A DNA stretch of 20,082 bases from a virus, in IMG/VR virus record IMGVR_UViG_3300023257_000658, positions 1 to 20,082 of that record; one strand, 5' to 3'. How positions within the stretch are numbered: position 1 is the stretch's first letter; the number at the start of each line of letters is the position of its first letter. Below the pieces are notes generated by a model that was not told where the DNA came from, ran no database searches, and saw only the letters and a program-made list of their open reading frames with translations. This document shows positions 11,656-19,831 of the stretch, in pieces. Made by a program: the position numbers and the translations under genes.

Positions 11656-11662
11656 AAACAAT

Positions 11663-12076
11663 ATGTTAAATATTATTAGAAAAATTAGAAACAGTATAAT
11701 AATTGCAAAACAAGAGCATATTATTACAGGTGATTATACTAAGAAATATCTAACAGCAGACAACATATCAGTCGGAGAATTTACTTACGGAATACCAAAA
11801 GTAATAGATGGTAATAAACAACATAGACTAATAATTGGAAAGTTCTGTTCAATAGGCTCAAACATAACAATAGGACACGGAGCTGTTATTGCAACAGGCT
11901 CAATAGTTACTAAAGATGTTCCCCCTTATGCTATAGTAGGTGGCAACCCATCAAAGATTATAAAGTACAGATTTAATGAAGAAGCAATAGACAGATTACT
12001 AAAACTTAAATGGTGGAACTGGGATTTACAAAAGATAAAAAAGCATTCAACATTTCTACAATCTGAATTTATATGA
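11663..12076 (+). CDS. internally deleted CatB/Vat-like hexapeptide acyltransferase
   Basis: 137 residues, where this family of trimeric left-handed beta-helix acetyltransferases is usually about 200 or more. The N-terminus (MLNIIRKIRN) and RLIIGKFCSIGSNITI at 55-70 match the first coils. The sequence then passes directly to GHGAVIATGSIVTKDVPPYA and IVGGNPSKIIKYRF, the last coils, and ends with the helical KLKWWNWDLQ. The missing middle contains the loop with the catalytic His (G-N-x-x-H-R in CatB) and several coils. The join is in frame near 11870. So it is probably inactive as an acetyltransferase, or repurposed. TGA overlaps the next ATG. Confidence 0.75.
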   Translation: MLNIIRKIRNSIIIAKQEHIITGDYTKKYLTADNISVGEFTYGIPKVIDGNKQHRLIIGKFCSIGSNITIGHGAVIATGSIVTKDVPPYAIVGGNPSKIIKYRFNEEAIDRLLKLKWWNWDLQKIKKHSTFLQSEFI

Positions 12077-12270
12077 AAAAGAAAAAAACTAAAACTGAAC
12101 CCCCAATGAAAGAATATCCAGTAATAGTTAAATGTACTGATGACCCTATGATGGTTGCACTGCGATATACTAGATGCCCTATTTGTAGTAAAGTATTAGA
12201 TAATAATTGGGGTTGCGTCTTCTGTAATATATACATTACCTTTTCACAAACAACTAACTTTAAAAAATAA
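12073..12270 (+). CDS. zinc-ribbon protein
   Basis: 65 residues, coupled to the previous gene by an ATGA overlap. A basic start (MKKKKTKTEP), then RCPICSKVLDNNWGCVFC: two CxxC pairs 9 residues apart, a classic zinc ribbon, followed by strand residues IYITFSQ. Phage ribbons of this kind often bind nucleic acid or proteins. No specific role can be given. Confidence 0.6.
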   Translation: MKKKKTKTEPPMKEYPVIVKCTDDPMMVALRYTRCPICSKVLDNNWGCVFCNIYITFSQTTNFKK

Positions 12271-12272
12271 AT

Positions 12273-12434
12273 ATGATAACTAATACAAAACTTATAGAGC
12301 GTAATGCTGGTTACTTTTCAATGTCTATTTGTACTACTGATGAAGAATTAAAAGAATTTGATGTAATAGAAAAGACACCAGAAAATATTAAAAAACTAGA
12401 AGAGAAATTTATTAAAGATAGAAAAGAGATTTAA
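12273..12434 (+). CDS. hypothetical 53-residue protein
   Basis: ATG 12273, two bases after the previous stop; TAA 12432-12434. MITNTKLIERNAGYFSMSIC then a helical charged tail (TPENIKKLEEKFIKDRKEI). It lies just before the small terminase gene. Not recognised. Confidence 0.5.
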   Translation: MITNTKLIERNAGYFSMSICTTDEELKEFDVIEKTPENIKKLEEKFIKDRKEI

Positions 12435-12470
12435 CTAAGCTAAGTAAAACAAATTAGATAACTAATTTAT

Positions 12471-12773
12471 ATGGACGGAAGAAAAAACAATGGAGGAACT
12501 AAAGGAAATAAAGGCGGTAGTCCAGGCTACGGTAAGTTATCATTTATAAAAAATAAAGTAGAAAAACATTCAAAAGATTGGTGGGAAGAATGGGAAAAGA
12601 TGATGAAGAATACAGATAAAGATACAACTAATAAAAGATTTGCAATGACAGAGTTTAATAAACTACAGATAAAACTAATGCCTACTGTATTATCAGGTGA
12701 TGATGAAAATCCTTTAATTCTACAATTCGATGAAACATTTAAACTTACATCCAAAACAGAAGCAGATAGCTAA
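12471..12773 (+). CDS. putative terminase small subunit
   Basis: 100 residues. The start MDGRKNNGGTKGNKGGSPGY is the Gly/Lys/Arg-rich N-terminus often seen in small terminases (G-R-x-x-G-G...K-G). Helices follow with WWEEWEKMMKNTDKDTTNK, then a C-terminal acidic segment. Small terminases recognise the packaging site and regulate the large subunit. It overlaps the terL start by 44 bases, which supports a coupled pair. It is shorter than most and lacks a clear helix-turn-helix, so the assignment rests mainly on position and the N-terminal pattern. Confidence 0.6.
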   Translation: MDGRKNNGGTKGNKGGSPGYGKLSFIKNKVEKHSKDWWEEWEKMMKNTDKDTTNKRFAMTEFNKLQIKLMPTVLSGDDENPLILQFDETFKLTSKTEADS

Positions 12774-14169
12774 AAGCCAAGCTAGATTTAAAGTTATTAG
12801 AGCAGGAAGAAAAGGTGGTAAAACTGCACTAGAGGTGGAGAGTATTGTTTTTAAAGCAACTGCAAGTATTAAACGGTTAAAGATACAGAAAACAGTATTT
12901 GCTACAGGTAGAAAAGTTTTATACATAGCTCCAACACAAGACCAAGCTAGAAAGATTATATGGGAGTATTTAAAAAATAGACTACACGGAGTAGGAACAC
13001 CTAATGAACAACGATTAGAAATGAAAGTACCAAACGAAGACGGAACTACAACTACAATATATGTTGGTGGTTGGGAAAATAAAGAGAATTATCGTGGTTT
13101 AACAGATGTAATACATATAACGTTTGATGAAGTAGATACACTAAAGAACTTCTTTACTGGTTGGAAAGAGATATTTAGACCGATGTTCTTAGATACAGTT
13201 GGTAGTGCTGATTTTATTGGTACACCAAAGAAAGAAAACCCAAACCTAAGAAAACTAGAAAAGGAATTTCCTGAAATGGGATTAGACTGTGAGCTATTTC
13301 ACTTTACATCAGAAGACAACCCTCACTTACCTGTTACAGAGTTAGAATCAATGAAGAATGAATATCAAGGTGATATGATTTCTTACAGGCAAGAGGTTAA
13401 AGCTGAACACATAGATGATGCAGGTTCATTATTCCACTATGAAAGTTTAATAGATGTATTTTCAAATACAATAACAAAGAGTGTAGAGAAGTTCTTAATA
13501 GTTGATATAGCTGATGATGGCACTGACAAGACAATATTTAGCTTTTGGCAAGGATTAGAAGAATATAGACGTGAAGCCTTTGAAAGACTCAACACAGAAG
13601 CAATAATCAAACAGATAAGAGAATATACTAGTACAGATAAAATACCCTACTCACAGACAGCTGTGGATGCTATAGGGGTAGGAGCAGGTGTAGCTTCAAG
13701 TTCGATGTTAGATGGCATTATAGGATATAAAAGCTCCTATGGGGCAATTAAGACCGACCAGGACATAGTGAGGTTACCTAACGCTAAATATTCAAGTACA
13801 GAACATTTAACAACTGATTATAAGAATCTTAGAAGTCAATGTATATTTACTCTAGCTAATCTAGTGAACAATCATAAGATAGCAAGTAAGTTAGAAGGAG
13901 ATTTTAAAGAAATGATTATAACGGAATTATCTAAATACCAAGATGCAAGTAAAGGTGATGGTAAAAGAATGGCAACATCAAAATCAGATGTTAAAGAGCT
14001 TATAAATAGAAGTCCTGACCACTCTGATACTTGGATAATGAGAATGTATTTTGAGGTAATGGGTAAATTATCACCCTATCAATCAGAAGAAGCGTCAAGA
14101 ATGAACAGAAAGCAACAACAACGTTTTCAATCAAACAAAGCAAATATAATTAATAGTAGTAATAAATAA
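12730..14169 (+). CDS. terL: terminase large subunit (packaging ATPase and nuclease)
   Basis: Pumps DNA into the prohead and cuts it. The 479 residues begin NLHPKQKQIAKSQARFKVIR, typical of this family. Walker A is AGRKGGKT (25-32), Walker B is VIHITFDEVD (127-136) with catalytic Asp-Glu at 133-134, and a coupling-type IGTP lies at 163-166. The C-terminal RNase H-like nuclease shows Asp 259 in LIVDIADDGTDKT, Asp 313 in AVDAIGVGAG, and acidic residues at 430-433 in SPDHSDTW. All key residues are present, so it appears functional. The ATG at 12730 lies within the small subunit gene and gives the expected N-terminus. Confidence 0.92.
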   Translation: MKHLNLHPKQKQIAKSQARFKVIRAGRKGGKTALEVESIVFKATASIKRLKIQKTVFATGRKVLYIAPTQDQARKIIWEYLKNRLHGVGTPNEQRLEMKVPNEDGTTTTIYVGGWENKENYRGLTDVIHITFDEVDTLKNFFTGWKEIFRPMFLDTVGSADFIGTPKKENPNLRKLEKEFPEMGLDCELFHFTSEDNPHLPVTELESMKNEYQGDMISYRQEVKAEHIDDAGSLFHYESLIDVFSNTITKSVEKFLIVDIADDGTDKTIFSFWQGLEEYRREAFERLNTEAIIKQIREYTSTDKIPYSQTAVDAIGVGAGVASSSMLDGIIGYKSSYGAIKTDQDIVRLPNAKYSSTEHLTTDYKNLRSQCIFTLANLVNNHKIASKLEGDFKEMIITELSKYQDASKGDGKRMATSKSDVKELINRSPDHSDTWIMRMYFEVMGKLSPYQSEEASRMNRKQQQRFQSNKANIINSSNK

Positions 14170-14171
14170 CT

Positions 14172-14660
14172 ATGAAAAACAAACTATACCTATTGGTGGT
14201 AATAGCCTTAGTTGGCTTAATAGGAGTAATAGGTTTTAAAGTACCTAAACCTAATGTTGGTGGAAATTATAGAGAGAATACAAAGGAAATTGCAATCTTA
14301 ACTGCAACAACTACACAAGCTACATCAACAATGGAAAGTGTAGTATATTATCGTAATTTAGGTATTACAGTAGCAACAGAGAGTGCTTCTGGTACACTTA
14401 AATTCTATTGTTCATTGTATGATGACCAACCAGATTTAGATAGTTCTGCAAGTGCAACTAATCCTTACGATACTGTAGAAATAGTAGATACACAAAATGG
14501 TTCAAGTATAGATGGTGATACAGGTATTACATTAACTAATACTACAGATGTAAGACAATTTGAAGTAAATGGTAATAATTTTAGATGGTGTGGAGCTATT
14601 TTATCAGGAACAGTTAATGGAACTACAACAGTGAAATTTAAACCAGCTGACAATTCTTAA
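14172..14660 (+). CDS. membrane-anchored beta-sandwich protein in the head module
   Basis: 162 residues. Residues 5-22 (LYLLVVIALVGLIGVIGF) form one membrane helix or uncleaved signal anchor. A Thr/Ala/Ser-rich linker (LTATTTQATSTMES) leads to a beta-rich domain (VYYRNLGITV, GTLKFYCSLYDD, RQFEVNGNNFRWCG, NGTTTVKFKPAD), with two Cys that could form a disulfide. It lies between terminase and portal, where virion proteins are expected, though head proteins do not normally carry a membrane anchor. The gene at 19038 has the same plan. Possible roles are decoration, membrane-linked assembly or surface display; none is shown. Confidence 0.6.
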   Translation: MKNKLYLLVVIALVGLIGVIGFKVPKPNVGGNYRENTKEIAILTATTTQATSTMESVVYYRNLGITVATESASGTLKFYCSLYDDQPDLDSSASATNPYDTVEIVDTQNGSSIDGDTGITLTNTTDVRQFEVNGNNFRWCGAILSGTVNGTTTVKFKPADNS

Positions 14661-14669
14661 TCAATAATT

Positions 14670-16499
14670 ATGTATAACGATAAATCAATAGCAGATGTAG
14701 TTCGTGAAATGCTAGACCAAGATGAGAATGGTGAAACTACCTATTCTGAATATGTTACAGGCTCAATGCGTGAAGACATAGATAAGTCAGAAGCCTACAT
14801 CAACTCTAAACACATTTCAGGAGATACAGACTATATGGGGAGAGATAAACCTTTCTTCAATATTGTTATGGCTGCAAGAAATGTATGGTATAGAGCTACT
14901 GATATTGATAGGAAAGATATTAAAGTTCGTGCTACTAAAGAAACAGATGAACTAAAGGCTTTTCTTGCTACTCTTAAACTCCAAGAATGGATGAAAAAGG
15001 CTGACTTTGGTCAGTTCCTTAATGATTGGGGATTAAATCTAGCTACTCACGGTAGTACTATAGCTAAGTTTATAGAAAAAGATGGAGAACTATCAGCTCA
15101 AGTAATGAATTGGAATAACTTTATTTGTGATGCAGTAGAGTTTGAAGGTAACCCTAAGATAGAGAAGTTATGGTTTACCCCTGCTCAACTAAGAAAACAA
15201 AAAGGATATGACAAAGAACTTGTTAAAGTACTACTTGAAACAACAACTACAAGAAAGACAAGTGATGGTCAAACTAAAGATAATAAAGATGATTTTATAT
15301 TAGTTTATGAAGTACACGGAGAATTCCCACAATCATATCTTACTGGTAAAGAAACTGATGAAGATACTTATACTCAACAAATGCACGTTATATCTTTAAC
15401 AGAGAACAAAGAAGATTCAACAGGTAATGAATTTGAAAGTTATACTCTTTATCAAGGTAAAGAAGCTATAGACCCTTATATGATTACTCATCTTATTAAG
15501 AAAGAAGGTCAAACATATAGTGGTGGTGCTGTTAAGAATTTGTTTGAAGCTCAATGGATGGTTAATCATAGTGAGAAACAAATAAAAGACCAACTAGACC
15601 TTGCTTCAAAGATAATATTTCAAACATCTGATGGTGCATTCGTAGACCAAAATGTGTTTACTAACATAGAGAACGGAGATATATTGAAACATAATAAAGA
15701 AGAACCTCTTACAAGACTAGCAGGAACACCTGATATTACTGCAATGCAGACATTTAAAGCTGATTGGCAGAATATAGCAGGTCAAATCAATAGTGTTAGT
15801 GAAGCAATGCTTGGTGAAACTCCTAAATCTGGTACAGCGTGGAGACAAACACAAGCTGTATTACAAGAATCACATTCATTATTTGAACTAATGACAGAGA
15901 ATAAAGGTTTAGCTATTATTAGAATGTTAAGAGACTATGTTATCCCTTATTTTAAAAAGAAACTAGATAACTCTGATGAAATCTCTATGATACTAGAAGA
16001 TTATCAGATTAAAGAAATAGATAATCGTTATGTTACTAGTGAAGTAACTAGAATGATGAACCAAAAGAAGATAAATATTATATTATCTGGTAAGATATAT
16101 GACCCTACACAGGAAGAAGGGCTTATCGCACAAACAGAAGAAGAAGTTAAATCTAGTTTAACAGGTAACCAACGCTTTATTAAACCTAGTTCAATAGATG
16201 GAACTACTTGGAAGAAGGTATTAAAAGACCTTGAATGGGATTTAGACATTGATGTAACAGGTGAACAGAAAGACTTACAAGGTGCTATGGCAACCTTAAC
16301 TACAGTATTTCAAACAATGGCTAGTAACCCTGCTATATTACAAGACCCTAATGTTAGATTAGTATTTAACAAGATTATAGGATTAGCTGGTGGTATTAGC
16401 CCAATGGAGATACAAGCTACGCAGGCACAACCACAGCCCCAAATACAGCCTACTGGTGAACAAGCTGGGTTAGAACAATTAGCACAACAAACAAAGTAA
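14670..16499 (+). CDS. portal protein
   Basis: 609 residues, a usual size for a portal that forms the dodecameric DNA gate at the head vertex. It begins MYNDKSIADVVREMLDQDEN. Evidence includes ALL-ATHG-type residues LNLATHGSTIAKFIEKDG (about 125-142), the stretch HLIKKEGQTYSGGAVKNLFE and WMVNHSEKQIKDQLDL, and the wing/stem region SVSEAMLGETPKSGTAWRQT typical of portals. The C-terminus is Gln/Pro-rich (QAQPQPQIQPTGEQ). It follows terL and precedes the scaffold and capsid genes, the standard order. Confidence 0.88.
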   Translation: MYNDKSIADVVREMLDQDENGETTYSEYVTGSMREDIDKSEAYINSKHISGDTDYMGRDKPFFNIVMAARNVWYRATDIDRKDIKVRATKETDELKAFLATLKLQEWMKKADFGQFLNDWGLNLATHGSTIAKFIEKDGELSAQVMNWNNFICDAVEFEGNPKIEKLWFTPAQLRKQKGYDKELVKVLLETTTTRKTSDGQTKDNKDDFILVYEVHGEFPQSYLTGKETDEDTYTQQMHVISLTENKEDSTGNEFESYTLYQGKEAIDPYMITHLIKKEGQTYSGGAVKNLFEAQWMVNHSEKQIKDQLDLASKIIFQTSDGAFVDQNVFTNIENGDILKHNKEEPLTRLAGTPDITAMQTFKADWQNIAGQINSVSEAMLGETPKSGTAWRQTQAVLQESHSLFELMTENKGLAIIRMLRDYVIPYFKKKLDNSDEISMILEDYQIKEIDNRYVTSEVTRMMNQKKINIILSGKIYDPTQEEGLIAQTEEEVKSSLTGNQRFIKPSSIDGTTWKKVLKDLEWDLDIDVTGEQKDLQGAMATLTTVFQTMASNPAILQDPNVRLVFNKIIGLAGGISPMEIQATQAQPQPQIQPTGEQAGLEQLAQQTK

Positions 16500-16504
16500 T
16501 AATC

Positions 16505-16520
16505 GGTGGATTAAAACCGA
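16505..16520 (+). other. small hairpin after the portal gene
   Basis: TCGGT (16503-16507) pairs with ACCGA (16516-16520) within the 34-base gap. The loop contains part of a 10-base word GGTGGATTAA that recurs at 17710-17719 before the capsid gene. No T-tract is present. Confidence 0.3.
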
Positions 16521-16533
16521 GTAACTAATTAAT

Positions 16534-17094
16534 ATGGACAAGAAACAAACTCAAAGGTGGAGTAAAAGTGAGACAGAGTTAATCAAATCTACATTTGGTG
16601 GTGAACAGGGTGGAGAATTATTGTTACAAATAAGAGATGTATTAATGCAATTTGGTTATGAAATACCTAGTTTAGAGAAAGATGTAACAAAAATACTTAG
16701 AAAACTAATATTGCCTGTATTAAATAAAGATTTACCTATTGGTTTTCAAGCTGATGTAGTAAATGCTTTAGCTGGAACTCCTGAACACGCTGGTATTAAA
16801 GATATGCTACCTGAAATGGCTATAATACACATTCAAGCTAATGATGTAGTAATAGAATACTTAAACCAAAGACTTTGTGTATTAGAACATAAAGATTATG
16901 AAGGTAAATGTATTAGTTTAAAAGATTTAAAAGGTAAAGCAGGTGGAGATAGGTTAGTAAATATGATGGCTTATTTATTCTTAGAGAATAGTTATATTGA
17001 AGCAGGTTTAACATCTTTAAAGACAATGGCTAACCAAAAAGAACTAACAGAAGAAGAAAAGACAAAGATGGCTAAAGAAAACTCAAGTAAATAA
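16534..17094 (+). CDS. hypothetical head-module protein
   Basis: 186 residues, almost all helical. It begins MDKKQTQRWSKSETELIKST and ends in a Lys/Glu-rich tail. Internal text such as ILRKLILPVLNKDLPIGFQA and AIIHIQANDVVIEYLNQRL suggests a compact helical bundle. It lies between portal and probable scaffold, a place often used for head morphogenesis or protease genes, but no Ser/His catalytic pattern is visible. Unknown. Confidence 0.6.
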   Translation: MDKKQTQRWSKSETELIKSTFGGEQGGELLLQIRDVLMQFGYEIPSLEKDVTKILRKLILPVLNKDLPIGFQADVVNALAGTPEHAGIKDMLPEMAIIHIQANDVVIEYLNQRLCVLEHKDYEGKCISLKDLKGKAGGDRLVNMMAYLFLENSYIEAGLTSLKTMANQKELTEEEKTKMAKENSSK

Positions 17095-17099
17095 TTAAA

Positions 17100-17678
17100 A
17101 TGGCAGGACTTAACTGCCTTAACAACTATTTTATGGAAGAAGACAATGTTCAACTAGAGAACGAAAACCTAGACGAGACTCAAGACTCTAATCTTGAAAG
17201 CGAAGGCGAAGACAATGGTGAACTTACAAAGGCTCAAGACATCGCCAAAAATCAACGCATTCGTGCAGAGAAAGCAGAAGCTAAACTAAAAGAGTTAAAA
17301 GCTACTGACAAACCTGCTAAAGAGGAGAAAGAAACTCCTAAAAATGAGAACTATACTTTAAAAGACATTCGTGCATTAAATGATGTTCACGATGAAGATG
17401 TAGAAGAAGTAACTGAATATGCTAAGTTTAAAGGCATTTCTATTGCAGAAGCTAAGAACTCTACAGTAATTAAAAACCTTTTAAAGGACAACAACGAAAC
17501 TCGTGCTACTGCTAACGCAACAAGCACAGGAACAACAAAGAGAACTAATCGCAAGGATTCTGATGAGACACTGCTTAATGACTTCGCAACTGGCAAAGTG
17601 CCTGATACTGATGAAGGTATCGCTAAGTTATTACAAGCACAACTCAATGAAAAGAAAGCTCTTGCAAAAAGAGACTAG
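17100..17678 (+). CDS. probable capsid scaffolding protein
   Basis: 192 residues. Scaffold proteins fill the inside of the prohead and leave before DNA enters. The middle is an acidic and then charged coiled-coil (LENENLDETQDSNLESEGED, RIRAEKAEAKLKELKATDK), with a low-complexity Thr/Asn stretch (TRATANATSTGTTKRTNRK) and a helical C-terminus likely to touch the coat. It lies directly before the capsid gene, as scaffolds do. The start may be the ATG at 17133 (MEEDNVQLEN), which looks more like a scaffold start; the first 33 bases contain a GGCAG/CTGCC hairpin. Confidence 0.65.
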   Translation: MAGLNCLNNYFMEEDNVQLENENLDETQDSNLESEGEDNGELTKAQDIAKNQRIRAEKAEAKLKELKATDKPAKEEKETPKNENYTLKDIRALNDVHDEDVEEVTEYAKFKGISIAEAKNSTVIKNLLKDNNETRATANATSTGTTKRTNRKDSDETLLNDFATGKVPDTDEGIAKLLQAQLNEKKALAKRD

Positions 17679-17737
17679 ATAATGGCGGTGGACTTTATAT
17701 AGTTTAATTGGTGGATTAACTTATTAAGCTAAATAAA

Positions 17738-18604
17738 ATGTCAAATACAATCGGAACTTCATCCCTATCAGAGGTTTGGAGAATAAAATATATGAAGGCT
17801 AAGTTAGAACTTTCCCTTCGCACTGCACTTGTATCAGAAAAATGTTTCCAAGTTGATAGAAGTGATAGTAAATACGTAGCTAACCCTTACTTAACAGCAT
17901 TGAACGCTAATGTAGCAACAATGGCTGGTACTTATACAGTAGATACAGCTACAACTGTAGATGAAACTTTGACTGTTACAGACCAAGTAGAATCAGCAGT
18001 ACACCTATATGAATTTGAAGCTACACTAACTCGTGCTGACCTTTACAATTCATTTGTGGAAGATATGACAAATGCTGTAGCTGTTAAAATTGATTACTTT
18101 GTAATTAATAAAATGACAGACGGAGCAGGTGAAAGTTATTCAACACCAGCAGGTGGCTTTACAACTTCTGCTAATATCAACGAGATTATTGCTGATTTAT
18201 CAGGTAAAGTAATGGGTTATTCAGATACTTACAAAGGTTTATTCTTAATCATAGAAAATACTGATGTAACTGGATTTATCCAAGCTGGTATGAGTAATGG
18301 TTATTCATTCGCTGATGCAACATTAAATAATGGTTTCGCTGGTAATTATGCTGGTGTAGATGTATATATAGTTCGTTCTGGCACTTTTGCTACTACAACT
18401 ATAGGTACTTTATCTGCTACTAACAGTGGACACAGATTATTTGGTGTTAAACAAACAGCTACTTATGCTGCACCTCGTGGCATTCAATATGATGAAAAGA
18501 AAGTAACACTTAAAACTGGTCGTGAAATTTCTGTATGGGCTAATATTGGTGCTGCAGTATGGACACCAAAAGCAAATCTATTGGTAGACATTACAATTAC
18601 ATAA
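17738..18604 (+). CDS. major capsid protein (HK97-type)
   Basis: 288 residues. Typical coat features are a helical N-arm (SLSEVWRIKYMKAKLELSLR), a beta-rich E-loop region (TYTVDTATTVDETLTVTDQV), a spine helix (NSFVEDMTNAVAVKIDYFVI), and a P/A-domain C-terminal half with TYAAPRGIQYDEKKVTLKTG and ANIGAAVWTPKANLLVDI. The order portal, scaffold, coat and the size support this. A strong G/C hairpin directly follows the gene. Confidence 0.85.
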   Translation: MSNTIGTSSLSEVWRIKYMKAKLELSLRTALVSEKCFQVDRSDSKYVANPYLTALNANVATMAGTYTVDTATTVDETLTVTDQVESAVHLYEFEATLTRADLYNSFVEDMTNAVAVKIDYFVINKMTDGAGESYSTPAGGFTTSANINEIIADLSGKVMGYSDTYKGLFLIIENTDVTGFIQAGMSNGYSFADATLNNGFAGNYAGVDVYIVRSGTFATTTIGTLSATNSGHRLFGVKQTATYAAPRGIQYDEKKVTLKTGREISVWANIGAAVWTPKANLLVDITIT

Positions 18605-18612
18605 TTAAACTT

Positions 18613-18684
18613 TATGGGGGGAATTTAGGGTAAGTGAATTTGTTTCCACCGATGCAAACGACCTTACCTTATACCCCCCCCATA
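18613..18684 (+). promoter_or_regulatory. long G/C-anchored hairpin after the capsid gene
   Basis: TATGGGGGG (18613-18621) pairs with CCCCCCATA (18676-18684), with GGTAAG (18629-18634) and CTTACC (18663-18668) stacked inside. It is among the most G/C-rich motifs in the window. No T-tract follows, so it is more likely an mRNA 3' stabiliser that raises capsid output than a terminator. Confidence 0.55.
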
Positions 18685-18698
18685 ATAATAAAATTCTT

Positions 18699-19019
18699 AT
18701 GAATAAAACAAATGTGTCAACACCAACTACTCCAATACAAACTTTAGAAGAATACGAAGAATTGTTAAAGAATTACAAAGTTAGCAATCCTGCAAAGTAT
18801 GAAGCTAAATTAAAGAGTGGTGAATTTGACAAGTACAAAGCTAAACTTTCTGGTAAAGTAGTAGAACCTCCAGCACCTCCTGTAGTATTAACTCCAGCAC
18901 AGTTATTAGATAAAAAAACTGTGACTGAATTAAAGGAGATGTTAACAGAAAAAGATATAGAACCAGTAGGTAAAAAAGCTGATTTAATAGAATTACTATT
19001 AAATTCAGAAGAAAAATAA
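18699..19019 (+). CDS. SAP/HeH-domain protein
   Basis: 106 residues. The N-terminal 55 residues are helical and charged (IQTLEEYEELLKNYKVSNPA). A Pro-rich hinge (EPPAPPVVLTPAQ) leads to a C-terminal helix-extended-helix: LLDKKTVTELKEMLTEKDIE then PVGKKADLIELLLN at about 70-103, matching the SAP/HeH pattern T-V-x-E-L-K-x-x-L...G-K-K-x-x-L-I-x-x-L. SAP/HeH domains can bind DNA. Such proteins commonly follow the coat gene and may help head completion or head-tail joining. Confidence 0.7.
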   Translation: MNKTNVSTPTTPIQTLEEYEELLKNYKVSNPAKYEAKLKSGEFDKYKAKLSGKVVEPPAPPVVLTPAQLLDKKTVTELKEMLTEKDIEPVGKKADLIELLLNSEEK

Positions 19020-19037
19020 TTAATTAACCTTAACAAA

Positions 19038-19772
19038 ATGACAAAAAAACAAATATTGTTAAAGTTATCTGCTTATAAACTCTTAATTGGGATTATATGT
19101 TTGACTGCTCTAGTTGGTGGTGTATACGTTGTAAAAGCATATCAAAATGATGAAGCTCCAAAGGTAATCGTAGAAGGCGATTACATTGAAGCTCCTAGTG
19201 TTGAAGTAGCACAAACACCAGTAAAACCAATGATAGGTGCTGTAAGTAGTGAGCAACATATGGGTAAACTTGTTTGTATGAATGATGATTGTACATATCA
19301 CATACAACAAACTTTCCAAGATGCTACCACTACTATTGTATCGTTTCCAAATCCATTTCGTTTAGCTACTTCAACCACTGATGGTGTTGTAATCTATACA
19401 GATGATGGTGGAAAAGGATATACAGGTGCTACAACATCAGTAGACTTAGCAAGGCTAATAATTACTGGTGCTGCAACTTCATCATTCCAATTAGAATGTG
19501 GAGCATCTGCATCAGCTTATACTGCTCCTACTTATGATATTGTAACTACAACAGTTTTTGCGATAGCTACATCATCTGTAGGTGTAATTGAGAATGATTT
19601 ATTAGCTGCTGTTGGTGGCTTAGTAAATGCAGGTTCAGTAGACAAGATAATGATGACACAATCTTATCCTTACTTTACTTGTGTAGTAGAAGCAATTGAC
19701 AATACAGCCTTCACAAATGGTGACAATACATTTGATGGAGAAATAATGGTAAGACTAAACAAACAAAGATAA
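19038..19772 (+). CDS. membrane-anchored Thr/Ser-rich beta protein
   Basis: 244 residues. One membrane helix at about 15-33 (LIGIICLTALVGGVYVVKAY) follows a Lys-rich start, so most of the protein would be outside the membrane or exposed. The rest is beta-rich with many Thr/Ser/Ala clusters (QDATTTIVSFPNPFRLATST, GAATSSFQLECG, IATSSVGVIEND) and ends NTFDGEIMVRLNKQR. It has the same anchor-linker-beta plan as the protein at 14172. The cluster style is frequent in predicted surface proteins of Patescibacteria. It may be a virion surface or host-facing protein. Function unknown. Confidence 0.6.
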   Translation: MTKKQILLKLSAYKLLIGIICLTALVGGVYVVKAYQNDEAPKVIVEGDYIEAPSVEVAQTPVKPMIGAVSSEQHMGKLVCMNDDCTYHIQQTFQDATTTIVSFPNPFRLATSTTDGVVIYTDDGGKGYTGATTSVDLARLIITGAATSSFQLECGASASAYTAPTYDIVTTTVFAIATSSVGVIENDLLAAVGGLVNAGSVDKIMMTQSYPYFTCVVEAIDNTAFTNGDNTFDGEIMVRLNKQR

Positions 19773-19782
19773 CTTCCAAACA

Positions 19783-19806
19783 CTAAGGATGAGCAATCGT
19801 CCTTAG
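19783..19806 (+). other. small perfect hairpin between head genes
   Basis: CTAAGGA (19783-19789) and TCCTTAG (19800-19806) form a 7 bp stem with a 10-base loop. A weak terminator or stability element; no T-run follows. Confidence 0.35.
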
Positions 19807-19831
19807 AAATTTGCAAGTTAAATAAAAAAAT

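Noticed and set aside
11455-11660. A true self-splicing group I intron
   Set aside because: The pseudoknot order fits but the P7 guanosine-binding site and the Q and R elements were not recognisable, and the 11-residue frame upstream does not join a sensible downstream exon.
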